Assembly: GCA_030629105.1 (NCBI GenBank)
Contig: DAOVPS010000169.1
Coordinates: forward strand, 1-7,303
Length of the DNA: 7,303 bases
Origin: JABLTI01 sp030629105
GTDB taxonomy: Archaea > Asgardarchaeota > Heimdallarchaeia > JABLTI01
Direction of reading: 5' to 3'
Part shown: in pieces, positions 6,031 to 7,303 of the stretch
Numbering within the stretch: position 1 is the first letter of the stretch
How the letters are laid out: each line of letters opens with the position of its first letter
Made by a program: the position numbers and the translations under genes
Notes under the pieces: model-generated
Databases searched by the model: none
The model's input: the letters and a program-made list of their open reading frames with translations, nothing else
What the model was told of the DNA's origin: nothing

Positions 6031-6330
6031 TTACTTTGAATCTTTTTCTTCTTTATCTAAAGATTGTGATTCTTTACTAACAGCAAGATGTTGATGATAT
6101 CGTGCAGCAGGCGAACTAATGACTCTCCCTTTATCTCTGTATTGCTCTGCTTTGGTTGTTTCAATTGCTGCAAGTAAAACTTCCTTAACTTTATCGAGTG
6201 TCTTCTTACCAATAATTCGATTTGCCCCTACGTCGAAATGCTTCATAAGAATTTTCTTGTCGAGTTCTGGTGGGATGAAATCTTCACCAAACATAATATT
6301 GAGATCATTCAAGGTTATTTTTTCAGCCAA
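6031..6330 (-). CDS. Unknown 99-residue basic/acidic protein, possible divergent histone-fold relative
   Basis: I do not recognise a family with confidence. The start is TTG at 6330, set by GGTGAT (6341-6336), a strong match to the archaeal anti-Shine-Dalgarno, five bases upstream. Residues 1-20 lead into a helix at about 22-32 (PELDKKILMKHF), a loop DVGANRIIGKK, a long helix at about 44-67 (TLDKVKEVLLAAIETTKAEQ), then GRVISSPAARYHQHLAV, and a charged tail from 86 (SLDKEEKDSK). The GANRI loop followed by a long helix and a GR turn recalls GAERV...GRKT of archaeal histones such as HMfB. The central helix is three residues shorter, though, and the RKT-I-K and Asp-Ile signatures are absent, so this is only a suggestion. 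It sits 101 bp downstream of a true histone gene and 53 bp upstream of tiaS. It has its own TATA-like promoter and may be co-transcribed with tiaS. Confidence 0.75.
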   Translation of the reverse strand: MAEKITLNDLNIMFGEDFIPPELDKKILMKHFDVGANRIIGKKTLDKVKEVLLAAIETTKAEQYRDKGRVISSPAARYHQHLAVSKESQSLDKEEKDSK

Positions 6331-6335
6331 TGAGA

Positions 6336-6341
6336 ATCACC
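6336..6341 (-). promoter_or_regulatory. Ribosome-binding site GGTGAT for the 99-residue gene
   Basis: On the minus strand AGGTGATTCTCA directly precedes TTG at 6330. GGTGAT is part of the full GGAGGTGAT complement of archaeal 16S rRNA, and the five-base spacing supports TTG as the true start. Confidence 0.65.
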
Positions 6342-6379
6342 TATTTGCGATTTGATTAGGAATTCTTATGTAACATTTG

Positions 6380-6391
6380 CTTTTATAAAAA
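6380..6391 (-). promoter_or_regulatory. TATA box for the 99-residue gene
   Basis: The minus strand reads ATTTTTATAAAAGC across this site, a good TATA element. The predicted start near 6361 gives a leader of about 30 bases containing the GGTGAT ribosome-binding site. It lies downstream of the histone terminator, so this gene has an independent promoter. Confidence 0.55.
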
Positions 6392-6422
6392 TTAGTATTA
6401 CAGCATTAGATTGAGTAAAGGC

Positions 6423-6431
6423 AAAAAAATA
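6423..6431 (-). terminator. Oligo-T terminator after the histone gene
   Basis: Directly after the TAG stop of the histone gene the minus strand reads TATTTTTTTGCC, with seven consecutive T at 6429-6423. No hairpin precedes it, as is usual for archaeal termination. Confidence 0.6.
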
Positions 6432-6665
6432 CTATCTACTTTTTCTCATATTTTTATAGGCAAGAGCAATATCCCGATCCTTTATGGTTTTTCTATTAGC
6501 AAATTTTGCAAGATCTGCAGCATCTAGTGCAAGCTCCTCAGCCACTTCGGTGAGAACATCCCGTAGTTCTTTAGCAGCACTTTCACTAACAAGCAAATTG
6601 GTAGTTTCTTTGATAACACGCTCAATAGGAGCTAATGGGAATTCAGTTTTGCTTCGTCTAGACAT
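6432..6665 (-). CDS. Archaeal histone
   Basis: This 77-residue protein has the single histone fold that dimerises and wraps DNA. PLAPIERVIKE (10-20) matches helix 1 of HMfB; helix 2 runs from about 28 to 55; and NRKTIKDRDIALAYKNM (57-73) carries the loop-2 DNA-binding Arg-Lys-Thr (58-60) and the Asp-Ile-x-Leu-Ala of helix 3. It has a short basic N-terminal extension (SRRSKTE, five to six residues beyond HMfB) and a basic C-terminus (RKSR). By hand alignment to HMfB several normally conserved positions differ: loop-1 Gly16 is Thr22, DNA-contact Arg19 is Leu25, interface His49 is Phe55 and Gly51 is Asn57, while Asp59 is kept as Asp65. These changes may alter filament stacking and dimer-dimer contact. 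The ATG at 6665 fits the conserved N-terminus; no Shine-Dalgarno sequence is near. It has its own promoter and terminator, so is probably monocistronic. Confidence 0.95.
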   Translation of the reverse strand: MSRRSKTEFPLAPIERVIKETTNLLVSESAAKELRDVLTEVAEELALDAADLAKFANRKTIKDRDIALAYKNMRKSR

Positions 6666-6732
6666 TTCAATTCAACTCAAGAAGTTATGAATTAAAAACT
6701 ACTTCTCCGGTGAAATCAAATAAAGAAAATTA

Positions 6733-6741
6733 CTATATAAG
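6733..6741 (-). promoter_or_regulatory. TATA box for the histone gene
   Basis: The minus strand reads CCTTATATAGTAATT, an excellent archaeal TATA element. Transcription would start near 6710, giving a leader of about 45 bases. A second AT-rich stretch nearer the gene (TTTTTAATTC, near 6690) could serve a leaderless transcript instead. Confidence 0.55.
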
Positions 6742-6794
6742 GTTTTTTAATAAAAGGTTAATTTTGTCGGGATGATTTCCGAAATGCTCAAAGG

Positions 6795-6815
6795 AAAAAG
6801 AGTTTAAGCAAAAAA
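6795..6815 (-). terminator. T-tracts after the two-TM membrane protein gene
   Basis: On the minus strand the sequence after the stop at 6834 is pyrimidine-rich and contains six T at 6815-6810 and five T at 6799-6795. Paired T-tracts of this kind are typical archaeal terminators. They separate this gene from the histone promoter. Confidence 0.5.
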
Positions 6816-6833
6816 GAAACAAGAAGAGGAATC

Positions 6834-7303
6834 CTAGAAAAGACCTAGAAGTCCTATCTTCAAGATAGATAAAACAATAACACCTGCTAATAGCAAAGCT
6901 ATTGTAATACTGGAAATTATTAATGCTGCTTTATTAGTCTCATTCTTACCTTCATGTTTTCGAGCAGAAATAGACAAGATAAATCCAAAAATGCTTACAA
7001 CGATGAATAATACTGAACAGAGACCTACAATGGATACAGTCAAAGCTAATTTTGAATCGCTTTGTGCAAAATCTTTTGTTTTGTCTGTTTGACTAGCAAT
7101 GATAGCTTTCTTATCAAGTTCATGATCTAAAGCTGTATCTGTACTACTAGCTTCAAATGCTCCACTTGGAGTAGGAGATAAATCTACCCAATCCACATTG
7201 TAGAAACTTCTTTGAGCATCTATTAGTCCCCGCTGCCACCATTTTGTACCTGCAGGAAAACGCTGCCGACGAATGGATACGATATTGTTAGCTATTGTCC
7301 GGA
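6834..7303 (-). CDS. Two-TM membrane protein of unknown function (C-terminal part, cut by window edge)
   Basis: The minus-strand frame ending in TAG at 6834-6836 stays open to the right edge, giving 155 visible residues whose true N-terminus lies outside. A GTG at 7196 could start a 120-residue form. However, the 35 codons before it read as plausible protein (RRQRFPAGTKWWQRGLIDAQ, then SFYNVDWVDLSP) and no ribosome-binding site precedes the GTG, so read-through is preferred. After the Trp/Arg-rich start comes a polar linker (about residues 41-84) rich in Ser, Thr and Asp. Two hydrophobic helices follow at about 85-112 and 124-150, joined by a short basic loop (SARKHEGKNETNKA). The hairpin layout is loosely like DUF4190-type two-helix domains, but this is a shape resemblance only. 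The polar part is probably cytoplasmic, given the positive inter-helix loop is ambiguous. Function is unknown. Confidence 0.7.
   Translation of the reverse strand, partial: RTIANNIVSIRRQRFPAGTKWWQRGLIDAQRSFYNVDWVDLSPTPSGAFEASSTDTALDHELDKKAIIASQTDKTKDFAQSDSKLALTVSIVGLCSVLFIVVSIFGFILSISARKHEGKNETNKAALIISSITIALLLAGVIVLSILKIGLLGLF

Noticed and set aside
6834..7196. Complete 120-residue gene starting at GTG 7196
   Set aside because: No ribosome-binding site precedes the GTG, and the frame continues upstream with plausible protein, so a partial gene is more likely.
1..7303. Search for tRNA genes, rRNA, CRISPR arrays, insertion sequences and long repeats
   Set aside because: I found no cloverleaf-like segment, no regularly spaced repeats, no transposase motif and no long terminal inverted repeats by reading both strands. 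Small structured RNAs could still be missed without a covariance search.

Overview
The window is AT-rich and reads as a chromosomal stretch from an archaeon. The evidence is an archaeal histone-fold protein, TiaS (the archaeal tRNA-Ile2 agmatidine synthetase), a small ubiquitin-like/MoaD-ThiS protein ending in Gly-Gly, TATA-type promoters about 25 bp ahead of likely transcript starts, and oligo-T tracts just after several stop codons. The lineage cannot be fixed from sequence alone. An AT-rich uncultured archaeon, possibly Asgard (Heimdall- or Loki-type), is my guess and no more. I see no mobile element, CRISPR array, rRNA or tRNA.

Layout from left to right. Bases 1-913 (minus) hold the N-terminal 304 residues of an FtsX/MacB-type ABC transporter permease, cut by the window edge. 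It diverges from a 519-522 residue cytosolic protein of unknown function (1139-2698, plus) that appears built from DUF11-like beta-sandwich repeats. That gene converges, with a 25-bp gap, on pyrF (2724-3560, minus), a long-form (type 2) orotidine 5'-phosphate decarboxylase for the last step of UMP synthesis. A perfect 9-bp hairpin spans the gap. Divergent from pyrF is the Gly-Gly-ending ubiquitin-like protein (3744-3962, plus), which converges on a GcvH-like lipoyl-carrier protein (4057-4515, minus).

The right half is all on the minus strand. In transcription order it runs: a two-TM membrane protein entering from the right edge (6834-7303), a histone (6432-6665), a 99-residue unknown protein (6031-6330) and TiaS (4628-5977). 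T-tracts separate the membrane protein from the histone, and the histone from the 99-residue gene. No T-tract separates the 99-residue gene from tiaS, so these two may be co-transcribed.

The genes are mostly housekeeping (pyrimidine synthesis, tRNA decoding of AUA, chromatin, sulfur/lipoyl carriers) and do not form one pathway. The parts most worth a second look are: the orphan repeat protein and its 10-bp-phased promoter repeats; the histone, which has changes at its stacking-loop, DNA-contact and tetramer-interface positions; the neighbouring 99-residue protein, which may be a very divergent histone-fold relative; repeated use of TTG starts with strong Shine-Dalgarno sequences; and the hairpin shared by two convergent genes.

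No stretch longer than 300 bases lacks a gene. The longest gaps are 914-1138, 3561-3743 and 6666-6833, and all look like promoter/terminator DNA.
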